From NCBI GenBank assembly GCA_001507935.1, contig LGET01000029.1, forward strand, positions 1 to 12,200: 12,200 nt of DNA, in the 5' to 3' direction. Shown piece after piece: positions 5,900-12,200 of the stretch; the first letter of the stretch is position 1; each line of letters opens with the position of its first letter. Below the pieces are notes generated by a model. That model made no database searches and was not told the DNA's origin. It was given only the letters and a program-made list of their open reading frames with translations. Both the position numbers and the translations under genes were made by a program. The stretch is from Thermococcales archaeon 44_46 (GTDB lineage: Archaea > Methanobacteriota_B > Thermococci > Thermococcales > Thermococcaceae).

Positions 5900-6154
5900 A
5901 TGGGTAAAACAAGTCAAAATTTATATGAAATTTTTGGAGAAGTGATAGCAGAACATGACTTCCTGAAGGCATTTTTAATCACGGGCGGATTGGCTTTTTT
6001 GATGTATTTCAGTGCCCCCAAGATAGTCAGCATGCTAGGAAGAGAGGACTTGCTAAATGCCCTGAGAGTGACTCTAAGTGCTCTTGGAGCATTTTTTGGA
6101 TTTATAGTGTCCACTGCAATAATTGAACCAAAAAGAATCGTGGAGGAGGAGTAA
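5900..6154 (+). CDS. Small two-helix membrane protein upstream of TctA-like permease
   Basis: The 84-aa product has a polar N-terminus, a hydrophobic segment at about 23-41 (FLITGGLAFLMYFSAP), a short charged loop and a second segment at about 57-75 (LSALGAFFGFIVSTAII) before an acidic end. No family is recognised with certainty. It is separated by one base from the permease start, and its 3' end carries that gene's ribosome site, so the two are translationally linked. Bacterial tripartite tricarboxylate transporters pair the large TctA with a small membrane subunit TctB. This protein is shorter than a typical TctB, so the parallel rests on position and topology only. Confidence 0.8.
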   Translation: MGKTSQNLYEIFGEVIAEHDFLKAFLITGGLAFLMYFSAPKIVSMLGREDLLNALRVTLSALGAFFGFIVSTAIIEPKRIVEEE

Positions 6155-6155
6155 A

Positions 6156-7514
6156 ATGGATATCGTCAGCCTTTTAATCCAAGCTACCTTCCTAACGGCT
6201 TTTTCGGTTTTGTTGTACATAATAATTGGAATGATACCCGGAACTGATGAAACTGCCACAATTGCCCCAATAACTCTAGCCTTCCTGGCGGCTGGATTTG
6301 ATCCTCTGCTTGTTCTTGCTTGGTTCATGGGTACAATAGTCGCATTTAAAGCTGCAGATGCAGTTCCTACGGCACTTGCTGCAATTCCCGGTGGTGTTAT
6401 GGCTGTACCTCAGGTTCCAGATGCATTAGTGGCCAGGAAATATGGTTATTCGGAGATTATCTTAAGAAAGGGGATAACTGCTAGTGTCATTGGTACGGTA
6501 GTTGCCATAGCAATAACGTTGCCTTTGTCTTTCTACTTGACGCCTCTTGGAGAATTACTTAAAAACCCTGCTGGGCCCTTAGACTGGCCCGGTTGGGTGT
6601 ATTTGATTGTTGCAGGGATACTTTTACTAGCAGTGATGTCAAAGGCAAAGGTGCTTGCATTGTTGGCTATATTCCCATTTGCAATGCTTGTTCAGGGTCT
6701 TAGGGGGCTATATGGGCAGTCAGCCTTTATAAGCATCTTTCTAGCAATTACAATTGGTCCAATACTTTACGAGCTCTTAACATTAATTTCACCGAATAAC
6801 CATCATTTAAAGCGACAAGACTATGCCCGGATTAAGCTAGTAAAAACTGGAAAAATATCATTAAACCCCTTGCATCATCTTACCAAGGTAGAGGTTATGC
6901 TTTCCTCCCTCTTGGCGGGGTTAAGTGGAATTTTAGCAACCTTCATGAGCCCTGTAGGATTAACAGTTCTCTTTGGGGATCTTGTAAAGGAAAGCCAAAA
7001 AGATGAACTTAAGGGCTCTCTTATGGCTTATGCAGTCAGAGATGCCATAAAGAATGCTACTTATATTGGGGGAACTCTTATACCCCTCATTGCATTGGGA
7101 GTTCCTACGGGACCAATGTCAGCAGGACCAGCACATCCATTCTTTGCTGAACTTGCAGCTTTTGGTGGGTTGACTCCAAGAGACGTCCTTCTTCAAAGAT
7201 ATTCAACATCAACAATAATCCTCGTTACTGTTTATGCAACTTTATTTGCTGCAGTACTTGCGTATTTAATACTTATCAAATATTCCAAGCAATTGACTCG
7301 CTTTGTCTTTAAAAAAGTGCCTGCAGAAGCTTTATACGCTACATTCCTAGCAATAGTGCTGGTGCTGGCGTACAATGATGCTGGAATCGCAGGAATCTTT
7401 GGCTCAATATTGGTAGGCCTTATTTCTGCGACATTCGTTAGGAACGGAGTTTCAATTGGTATATTATTCATGGTGCTTGTTGCGGCTCCTTATCTTGTAG
7501 GTTTGCTGTTTTGA
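6156..7514 (+). CDS. TctA-like permease (tripartite tricarboxylate transporter large subunit family)
   Basis: The 452-aa polytopic membrane protein resembles the TctA family, the transport subunit of carboxylate uptake systems. Marks: IIIGMIPGTDETATIAPITL near residues 18-40, corresponding to the GxxPG motif of the first TctA repeat; DAVPTALAAIPGGVMAVPQ; and in the second half LIPLIALGVPTGPMSAGPAHPFF, the equivalent pseudo-symmetric motif. About ten or more hydrophobic segments follow through to VLVAAPYLVGLLF. A TTG at 6123 would lengthen it into the preceding gene, but GGAGGAG at 6145-6151 with ATG 6156 is the natural start. Substrate cannot be read from the sequence, and no periplasmic-type binding protein gene is present in the window, unlike bacterial TTT systems. 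Confidence 0.85.
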   Translation: MDIVSLLIQATFLTAFSVLLYIIIGMIPGTDETATIAPITLAFLAAGFDPLLVLAWFMGTIVAFKAADAVPTALAAIPGGVMAVPQVPDALVARKYGYSEIILRKGITASVIGTVVAIAITLPLSFYLTPLGELLKNPAGPLDWPGWVYLIVAGILLLAVMSKAKVLALLAIFPFAMLVQGLRGLYGQSAFISIFLAITIGPILYELLTLISPNNHHLKRQDYARIKLVKTGKISLNPLHHLTKVEVMLSSLLAGLSGILATFMSPVGLTVLFGDLVKESQKDELKGSLMAYAVRDAIKNATYIGGTLIPLIALGVPTGPMSAGPAHPFFAELAAFGGLTPRDVLLQRYSTSTIILVTVYATLFAAVLAYLILIKYSKQLTRFVFKKVPAEALYATFLAIVLVLAYNDAGIAGIFGSILVGLISATFVRNGVSIGILFMVLVAAPYLVGLLF

Positions 7515-7515
7515 T

Positions 7516-7538
7516 TTTTGGTCTACTTTTTCTTTTTT
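7516..7538 (+). terminator. T-rich terminator after the permease gene
   Basis: Runs of 5, 5 and 6 T follow the TGA stop within 25 nt and precede the Elp3 promoter. No hairpin is seen. Confidence 0.45.
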
Positions 7539-7555
7539 AATGTGCAATGTTAACA

Positions 7556-7564
7556 CTTTTAAAT
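7556..7564 (+). promoter_or_regulatory. TATA-box promoter of elp3
   Basis: CTTTTAAAT, preceded by AACA, would give a transcription start about 25-28 nt on, near 7585-7590. This lies inside the longest possible Elp3 frame (which opens at 7540) and therefore argues that the protein starts at ATG 7588 or 7594 from a very short leader. Confidence 0.5.
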
Positions 7565-7593
7565 GCCAGCTCACTTCTATGAACGTGATGAGG

Positions 7594-9357
7594 ATGGATG
7601 AAAAGTATCGAAAAGCCTGCGAGGAAATTGCAAGGGCTGTAATTTCGGGCGAGATTAGGGACAGGAGAGAACTAAATAGGTTTAAGGTTAAAATCGCTGC
7701 TAAATATCATCTCTCAAGGATCCCTACTAATTCAGACGTGCTTAGAGTGATGAGCAAAGAAGATAGGGAGAAGTTCAAGGACTTCCTCAAGAAGAAGCCT
7801 ACTAGGACAATTAGCGGTGTTGCTGTTGTTGCAATGATGACAAAGCCGTTTCCGTGCCCGCATGGTAGGTGTATCTATTGTCCCGGAGGCCCAAGTGAGG
7901 GTTCTCCCCAAAGCTACACTGGAAAGGAGCCATCAGCTTTAAGGGCTCTTCAGAATGCTTATCATCCCTATCTCATAATGATGAACCGTTTGAAGCAGCT
8001 CTATGATATCGGCCACGACATAGACAAAGTTGAGGTTATTATACAGGGAGGAACTTTCCCCGCTGTGGATTTGGATTACCAGGAGTGGTTCATAAAAGAG
8101 GCCTTCAAAGCCATGAACGATTTCCCTTACTTCAAGGACATCGAAAACCTTGAAGAGAAAATTAGAAAGGCAGTTCTTTTTGGAGAGATTGACGAAGACC
8201 CATTCTTCAAAAAGGCCTGGGAGAAAACTCACAGAAAACCGTACTATTATCTCGAGGAAGAGCAGAGGAAGAACGAGAAGGCAAAGGTCAGAATGGTGGG
8301 GCTAACTCTTGAAACAAGGCCAGATTGGGCTATGGAAAGACAAATCGATAGAATGCTTAAGCTTGGCACAACGAGAGTAGAGCTTGGAGTTCAGACGGTC
8401 TTCAACTTCATCTATGAGAGGGTAAAGAGGGGGCACACCGTTGAGGATACGGTAAGGGCCACACAACTCCTTAAAGATGCTGGTCTTAAGATAAACTACC
8501 ATATGATGCCGGGTCTTCCGGGGAGCAACTTTGAAAGAGACTTAAAGGCCTTCCAGATAATCTTTGAAGATGAGCGCTTCAGGCCTGATATGCTCAAAAT
8601 TTACCCCACTCTGGTCACAAAGGATACGCTCCTCTACAGATGGTATAAGGAAGGGAAATATAGACCCTACACTACTGAAGAAGCCGTTGAACTGCTAGTT
8701 GAAGTTTACAAGATACTGCCAAAGTGGGTCAGAGTAATGAGAATACAGAGGGATATCCCAGTTCAGCTTGTTGAAGCTGGAGTAAAACACTCCAATTTAG
8801 GCCAGTTGGTGTTCAATGAGCTCATAAAGAGGGGCATAAGGCCGAGAGAGATTCGCTTTAGGGAAGTTGGACACCAGATGCAGAAGTTTGGGGTTCAGCC
8901 AGAGGTTGAGCACATCAAATTGCTAAGGGAGGATTATAAAGCAAGCGAGGGACATGAGGTATTCCTGAGCTTTGAAGATGTGAAGAACGACATTCTAATC
9001 GGCTTCATCAGGCTTAGAATCCCAAGTGAAAAAGCCCACAGGAAGGAAATAAACTGCTGTCCATCAGCAATAGTTAGGGAGCTCCACGTATACGGCCCGC
9101 TCGTGCCTATAGGAGGAAAGCCGAAGTACGAGTGGCAGCACAGAGGTTACGGAAGGGAGCTCTTAGCTGAGGCGGAGAGAATAGTGAGGGAAGAATTCGA
9201 CGTAAAGAAGATGCTCATTATAAGCGGTGTCGGCGTTAGGGAATACTACAGAAAGTTTGGCTACAGAAAGGACGGCCCATATGTGAGCAAGAGGCTTGAC
9301 AAGGGCTATGCAAACTTTGTGAAAAGCAAAGAGTTTGATGCACATTTGAACACTTGA
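7594..9357 (+). CDS. elp3: Elp3: tRNA uridine(34) 5-carboxymethylaminomethyl modification enzyme, radical SAM/GNAT
   Basis: The 587-aa product is an archaeal Elp3. It uses acetyl-CoA and a radical SAM reaction to start carboxymethyl side chains on the wobble uridine of tRNA; archaeal Elp3 is known to act without the other Elongator subunits. Domain order: N-terminal basic tRNA-binding region; radical SAM domain with the CX4CX2C cluster CPHGRCIYC at Cys 88, 93 and 96, then GG, VEVIIQGGTFPAVD, GLTLETRPDW, RVELGVQTV, NYHMMPGLPGS and DMLKIYPTLV; C-terminal GNAT domain with ELHVYGPLVP, HRGYGRELLAEAERI and YYRKFGYR. Length is normal for the family. Possible starts are 7540, 7579, 7588 and 7594. The TATA element at 7556-7564 excludes the first and makes the second unlikely. 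It converges on the peptidase gene, with a single base between the two stop codons. Confidence 0.95.
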   Translation: MDEKYRKACEEIARAVISGEIRDRRELNRFKVKIAAKYHLSRIPTNSDVLRVMSKEDREKFKDFLKKKPTRTISGVAVVAMMTKPFPCPHGRCIYCPGGPSEGSPQSYTGKEPSALRALQNAYHPYLIMMNRLKQLYDIGHDIDKVEVIIQGGTFPAVDLDYQEWFIKEAFKAMNDFPYFKDIENLEEKIRKAVLFGEIDEDPFFKKAWEKTHRKPYYYLEEEQRKNEKAKVRMVGLTLETRPDWAMERQIDRMLKLGTTRVELGVQTVFNFIYERVKRGHTVEDTVRATQLLKDAGLKINYHMMPGLPGSNFERDLKAFQIIFEDERFRPDMLKIYPTLVTKDTLLYRWYKEGKYRPYTTEEAVELLVEVYKILPKWVRVMRIQRDIPVQLVEAGVKHSNLGQLVFNELIKRGIRPREIRFREVGHQMQKFGVQPEVEHIKLLREDYKASEGHEVFLSFEDVKNDILIGFIRLRIPSEKAHRKEINCCPSAIVRELHVYGPLVPIGGKPKYEWQHRGYGRELLAEAERIVREEFDVKKMLIISGVGVREYYRKFGYRKDGPYVSKRLDKGYANFVKSKEFDAHLNT

Positions 9358-9358
9358 G

Positions 9359-11026
9359 TCAGTTCACAGCTATCTTAACTCCTTCTATTTCCTCCTCTTC
9401 TCTCTCGATTCTCTCAAATGTAAGCTTTTCCCAGTTAGCCCTATAGGAGGAGCCGTTAACATTGGATACCCGGTCATTTGGATCAAGAATTATCACTGTG
9501 GGCCTTCCCTTGCTCTCAACTTCTAAAACAGATGAGCCGTTCACGAAGATTCTCTTCGTTATGTTCTCCACTGACGTAACAATCCTCACTTCAAGGGGCA
9601 TTGCAAAGCCGTTCTCTTCACTTATATTGAGCCTTAAAATGTAGTTTGAATCCTTTTGAAGGAGTTTTAAGCTTGAAACCGTGAAGTTCGGGTAGTCTGC
9701 CCTATAAAACCACTCCCTAAAGAACCAGTCTAAATCTTGCTCGGTTAGGTTTTCATAGATTTCCTTAATCAGAGTTAACGTTTTCTCAGTTTCCCTGCAG
9801 TCCTTAGCGTGGCAAATCTCAAGGAGCTCCCTAAGCCCTTGGAAAAAGGTTTCGTTTCCAACAACAAACTGTAGAGAGCGGAAAATAAAGCCACCCCTTT
9901 GATATAGGTTGGTTTGGTGCCTCCTTGTGACAGCGTTAATCTCAACTATCGGTGTTCTATCCCTCGAGCTGAGGCATATTCCTTCCCAGTAGTCCGCTTG
10001 TTCAAGCGTCGGTTTGTAGAGAAATGACGTGTATGTTGCGAGGGACTCATCCAAAAGTCCAAGCTCCGCATATATTCCAAACCAGTTGTGGGCAACTTCA
10101 TGGGGAATGAGGTTTTCAAATTGAGTCCCTGCTGCCCCTCCATAGAGCCCAAATCCTTCAATTTCACTTCTATGCCCTTTGATTCTGATGTAAACGAACT
10201 CATTGTAGGGATATGGGATCAGATAGGAGGAATACACTTTCAGAATTTTTGCAAGCTCGTCAACAACCCACTCTCCCTCGTCTGTTAGTGCTATGACCCT
10301 TACACTTCTGCCATCTATTTCAATTGATCTCTCATGGGTGCTCCACTTCCCCAAAAGAATGTAAAATCTCCCGCCATCTGTGTGGAAAGTATCTCCCTCC
10401 GGAAGAAGCGGCTTGTATTTATCATTTGGAAGCTTTGAAAGACCTGCGAGGGTGTAGTTAGATGGGTGGGAGGAAACTTTAACCATTAAATTTCCCTCCA
10501 CCTTCGAAAGCACCATATAAGCCTCGGGTGGAAGATAAAAGGAGTTCTTGGTTGACTTAATGTGCCAATCGATTATATCCCTCATGTTAACGTCAAAAAG
10601 AGGTTGATATTTTGAGGTATAGGAAATTTTAATCCGCTGGGTATTTTCAATAGGCTTTATATCCAGTAGCAAAAGACCGTATCTGCCGTCATAAAATGCT
10701 GTTATATTGGCCTTTGCGCCGCGAACTTCAATTTCCTCAGCCTCGAATTTTAAGATTGATGAGTTCTCAAAGAGGAGGGGTATTGTACTCGGAGAGCTTA
10801 GGAAAAGCTCGATCTCTTGGACTCCTTCAATTGTGGCGTTCCAGCCGTCAAAAGCTATCTCAAGGGTTATTGTTTCATTCCCGATGATGTCCTCATACCT
10901 TCCAAAAAGAGATTTAACATTCGGGACTTCCGAGAACTGGAATCCCTTGAGTTTTGCCTGAGAAGGGCTTATACACATGACCATGAGAACTGCCAAGATT
11001 ATCCCTATGATAGAACGCGCTTTCAT
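9359..11026 (-). CDS. Secreted M1-like (gluzincin) metallopeptidase
   Basis: The 555-aa product has a signal peptide (MKARSIIG, hydrophobic core, likely cleavage after SQA near 24) and no C-terminal membrane helix, so it is probably secreted. The N-terminal part (30-220) is beta-rich like the M1 aminopeptidase N-terminal domain. The catalytic zinc motif HEVAH is at 309-313 within NLIPHEVAHNWFG, and the third zinc ligand is Glu 327 in LLDESLATY. YQRGGFIFRSLQFVVGNETFF corresponds to the M1 segment with the catalytic Tyr. GFGLYGGAAG occupies the place of the GAMEN exopeptidase motif, which is absent. The HEXXH-to-Glu spacing is 13 residues rather than the usual 18, so substrate handling may differ from classic aminopeptidases. 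The C-terminus carries a beta domain and an acidic stretch (ERIEREEEEIEG). No ribosome site precedes ATG 11026 and the TATA element lies about 28 nt upstream, so the mRNA is probably leaderless. Confidence 0.87.
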   Translation of the reverse strand: MKARSIIGIILAVLMVMCISPSQAKLKGFQFSEVPNVKSLFGRYEDIIGNETITLEIAFDGWNATIEGVQEIELFLSSPSTIPLLFENSSILKFEAEEIEVRGAKANITAFYDGRYGLLLLDIKPIENTQRIKISYTSKYQPLFDVNMRDIIDWHIKSTKNSFYLPPEAYMVLSKVEGNLMVKVSSHPSNYTLAGLSKLPNDKYKPLLPEGDTFHTDGGRFYILLGKWSTHERSIEIDGRSVRVIALTDEGEWVVDELAKILKVYSSYLIPYPYNEFVYIRIKGHRSEIEGFGLYGGAAGTQFENLIPHEVAHNWFGIYAELGLLDESLATYTSFLYKPTLEQADYWEGICLSSRDRTPIVEINAVTRRHQTNLYQRGGFIFRSLQFVVGNETFFQGLRELLEICHAKDCRETEKTLTLIKEIYENLTEQDLDWFFREWFYRADYPNFTVSSLKLLQKDSNYILRLNISEENGFAMPLEVRIVTSVENITKRIFVNGSSVLEVESKGRPTVIILDPNDRVSNVNGSSYRANWEKLTFERIEREEEEIEGVKIAVN

Positions 11027-11049
11027 ACATTTGTTTTCTATTCCGAGAG

Positions 11050-11058
11050 ATTTAAAAG
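11050..11058. promoter_or_regulatory. Shared near-symmetric TATA element for divergent genes
   Basis: ATTTAAAAG (plus) reads CTTTTAAAT (minus), so it can serve TBP in both orientations. BRE-like purine-rich flanks exist on both sides: CCGAGAG before it on plus and CCGAAAC before it on minus. Start sites 25-28 nt away would be near 11079-11083 (plus, about 10 nt before GTG 11092) and near 11026-11029 (minus, at the peptidase ATG). No other good TATA box exists in the 65-nt gap. Confidence 0.5.
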
Positions 11059-11091
11059 TTTCGGGAAGAGCTTTTTATGAGGGATTAAAAA

Positions 11092-11607
11092 GTGAGATTC
11101 AAGCCAAAACCATTGAAAAGCGATGTGAGGTTTGAGTGCAAATTCTGCTTAGACTGTTGTAGGGGGAGGTTTATCTACCTAACTTTGCATGACATAAAGA
11201 ACATAATGAGAAGGGGGCATGATCCCCAGGATTTTATCCTTTTAACTGCAGAAGAAGGGAAAATACGCTTTGTTTTGGCCTATAGGGAATGGGATCTTGG
11301 GTGTGTTTTCCACGATCCAGAGACAGGAAGATGTAAAATCCACGATTACAACCCCTTAATTTGTCAGATCTACCCGTTTATGGTGTCCTACAAGCCGCTT
11401 GGCATTGAGGGTGAGGAGCCCTTTGAATATAATGAAGAAAAGCTGTGGCTCTACTATGATGAGAGCTGTCCAGGGATTGGTGAAGGAAAAGAGGTTATAA
11501 CGAGGAAGAAAGTAGCAGAACTTGGTGTGAGGTTTCATGAAGAATTTGAAAAAACTGATTTGGGGGGCTTAAACAGTCTTTTGAGCGGTGAAAACAATGG
11601 AACTTAG
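11092..11607 (+). CDS. YkgJ/UPF0153-type cysteine-cluster protein
   Basis: The 171-aa product has the cysteine pattern of the YkgJ (zinc- or iron-chelating, CxxCxxCC) family. [12 protein letters not shown] sits at Cys 16, 19, 22 and 23, then [28 protein letters not shown] with Cys 71, 81 and 91 and His 84, and ESCPG with Cys 126. The family is presumed to bind a metal or Fe-S cluster; a biochemical role is not established and I do not assign one. The start is GTG 11092, with GAGGGA at 11079-11084 as ribosome site at 7-nt spacing. Its 3' end overlaps the next gene by 11 nt, so the two are translationally coupled. An association with ribosome or tRNA work through the Nip7-like partner is only suggested by position. 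Confidence 0.87.
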   Translation: MRFKPKPLKSDVRFECKFCLDCCRGRFIYLTLHDIKNIMRRGHDPQDFILLTAEEGKIRFVLAYREWDLGCVFHDPETGRCKIHDYNPLICQIYPFMVSYKPLGIEGEEPFEYNEEKLWLYYDESCPGIGEGKEVITRKKVAELGVRFHEEFEKTDLGGLNSLLSGENNGT

Positions 11608-12097
11608 ATACAGAAGGGCTTCCTCTTGGGAGTTTGATTTAATAATGAAGGAAGCCGAAAAGTTTGGGGAGTTAAAACACGAGTTCTTTGGAATAGTTGA
11701 GGGAAAGTTTAGGGATGTCTATGCGGTAAACGAGGAAGTTTGGAGAGAAATAGAAAACCTAAAGGTAAAGCCCTACGCATTTGGGACCTTTGTGGGTACA
11801 ATAAAAGTTGACAAAAACCTTGTTGAAAAATTCTATCCAAACATTGAGTTCTTCTATTTTGTGGATATTAAGAAGAACTATGCGGTTCTAAAGCCAAAAA
11901 CTGCGTTTCTTTTCACAACCGGTAAAGACGTGCCGAAAAAAGGGGTCAAGGAGTATAACTGGCAGGGGAGCAAAAAGCTTGTTATCCTAAATGAAGAGGG
12001 TTTAATCCTCGGACTCGGCATTATAAACCCAAAGAGCGAAAAGAAGTTCATTAAAAACATTACGGACATTGGGGAATTCATAAGGCGGCACAAGTAG
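11597..12097 (+). CDS. Nip7-like PUA-domain RNA-binding protein
   Basis: The 166-aa product matches the archaeal Nip7-like proteins (pre-PUA plus C-terminal PUA domain; the Pyrococcus abyssi protein is of the same length). Eukaryotic Nip7 acts in 60S/27S pre-rRNA maturation; the archaeal protein binds RNA. Residues 1-80 form the alpha/beta pre-PUA domain ([22 protein letters not shown], then [15 protein letters not shown]), and 90-165 the PUA barrel ([38 protein letters not shown], then a final helix). GTG 11588 is in frame, but GGTGA at 11587-11591 is the ribosome site for ATG 11597, which gives the family length. It overlaps the YkgJ gene's last codons. Confidence 0.88.
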   Translation: MELRYRRASSWEFDLIMKEAEKFGELKHEFFGIVEGKFRDVYAVNEEVWREIENLKVKPYAFGTFVGTIKVDKNLVEKFYPNIEFFYFVDIKKNYAVLKPKTAFLFTTGKDVPKKGVKEYNWQGSKKLVILNEEGLILGLGIINPKSEKKFIKNITDIGEFIRRHK

Positions 12098-12200
12098 CGT
12101 TTTTGTAGTTTTTAACCGGGGCGTGTTTAGTTTCACCCCCTGTTATTTAAACAGTATTTGACTCTGAGGAGGATTTTCAGACCATAACACATTACCCCAA
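12098..12200 (+). other. Non-coding tail: T-run terminator and possible next promoter
   Basis: T5 runs at 12101-12105 and 12111-12115 directly after the Nip7-like stop suit a terminator. GTTATTTAAAC near 12141-12151 is TATA-like, and GAGGAGGA near 12168-12175 resembles a ribosome site, but no ATG/GTG/TTG follows at usable distance before the window ends. I see no tRNA or repeat here. Confidence 0.3.

Noticed and set aside
10696-11080. Three overlapping plus-strand frames of 63-87 codons over the 5' end of the peptidase gene
   Set aside because: They overlap a clearly functional minus-strand signal peptide and N-terminal domain and have no ribosome sites or recognisable features.
12098-12200. 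Possible CRISPR repeat or C/D-box RNA near the right edge
   Set aside because: There is no repeated unit, no match to the usual Thermococcales repeat pattern I know, and no RTGATGA C box paired with a CTGA D box at suitable spacing.

Overview
The window looks like a chromosome segment of a hyperthermophilic euryarchaeon of the order Thermococcales (Thermococcus/Pyrococcus/Palaeococcus type). The reasons are an archaeal-type alanyl-tRNA synthetase C-terminus, an archaeal Elp3, a Nip7-like PUA protein of 166 aa, TATA-box promoters about 25 to 28 nt upstream of starts, GGAGG/GGTGA ribosome binding sites and poly-T terminators. The species is not determined.

Layout. Positions 1-897 hold the 3' end of alaS and a small unrecognised gene that may be a restriction-fold nuclease. 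Positions 898-1091 are a strikingly T-rich non-coding stretch with a terminator, a promoter and an eight-G ribosome binding site. Positions 1092-4893 are an accessory, apparently co-directional locus: a secreted cysteine-rich coiled-coil protein, a secreted and membrane-anchored beta-propeller/PEGA protein, a very cysteine-rich small peptide frame (17 Cys in the last 68 residues) whose 5' part is frame-interrupted, and a small four-helix membrane protein. Positions 4891-5005 form a long imperfect inverted repeat between convergent genes. The rest is mostly housekeeping or ordinary: a Nif3-family protein (minus strand), a small membrane protein plus a TctA-like permease, Elp3, an M1-like secreted metallopeptidase (minus strand), a YkgJ-type cysteine-cluster protein and a Nip7-like protein.

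How the genes may work together. The 1092-4893 locus is the part that could be a little-described system. A Cys-rich peptide resembling the halocin C8 class of archaeal antimicrobial peptides, followed 24 nt later by a small polytopic membrane protein and preceded by two exported surface proteins, fits a peptide-toxin (archaeocin) island with export/display and immunity functions. This is inference from gene content. The peptide gene is not an intact single frame in the sequence as given, so it may be decayed, mis-sequenced or recoded. The alaS/small-gene pair, the small membrane protein/permease pair and the YkgJ/Nip7 pair are each likely operons. The peptidase and the YkgJ gene diverge from what looks like one shared, near-symmetric TATA element.
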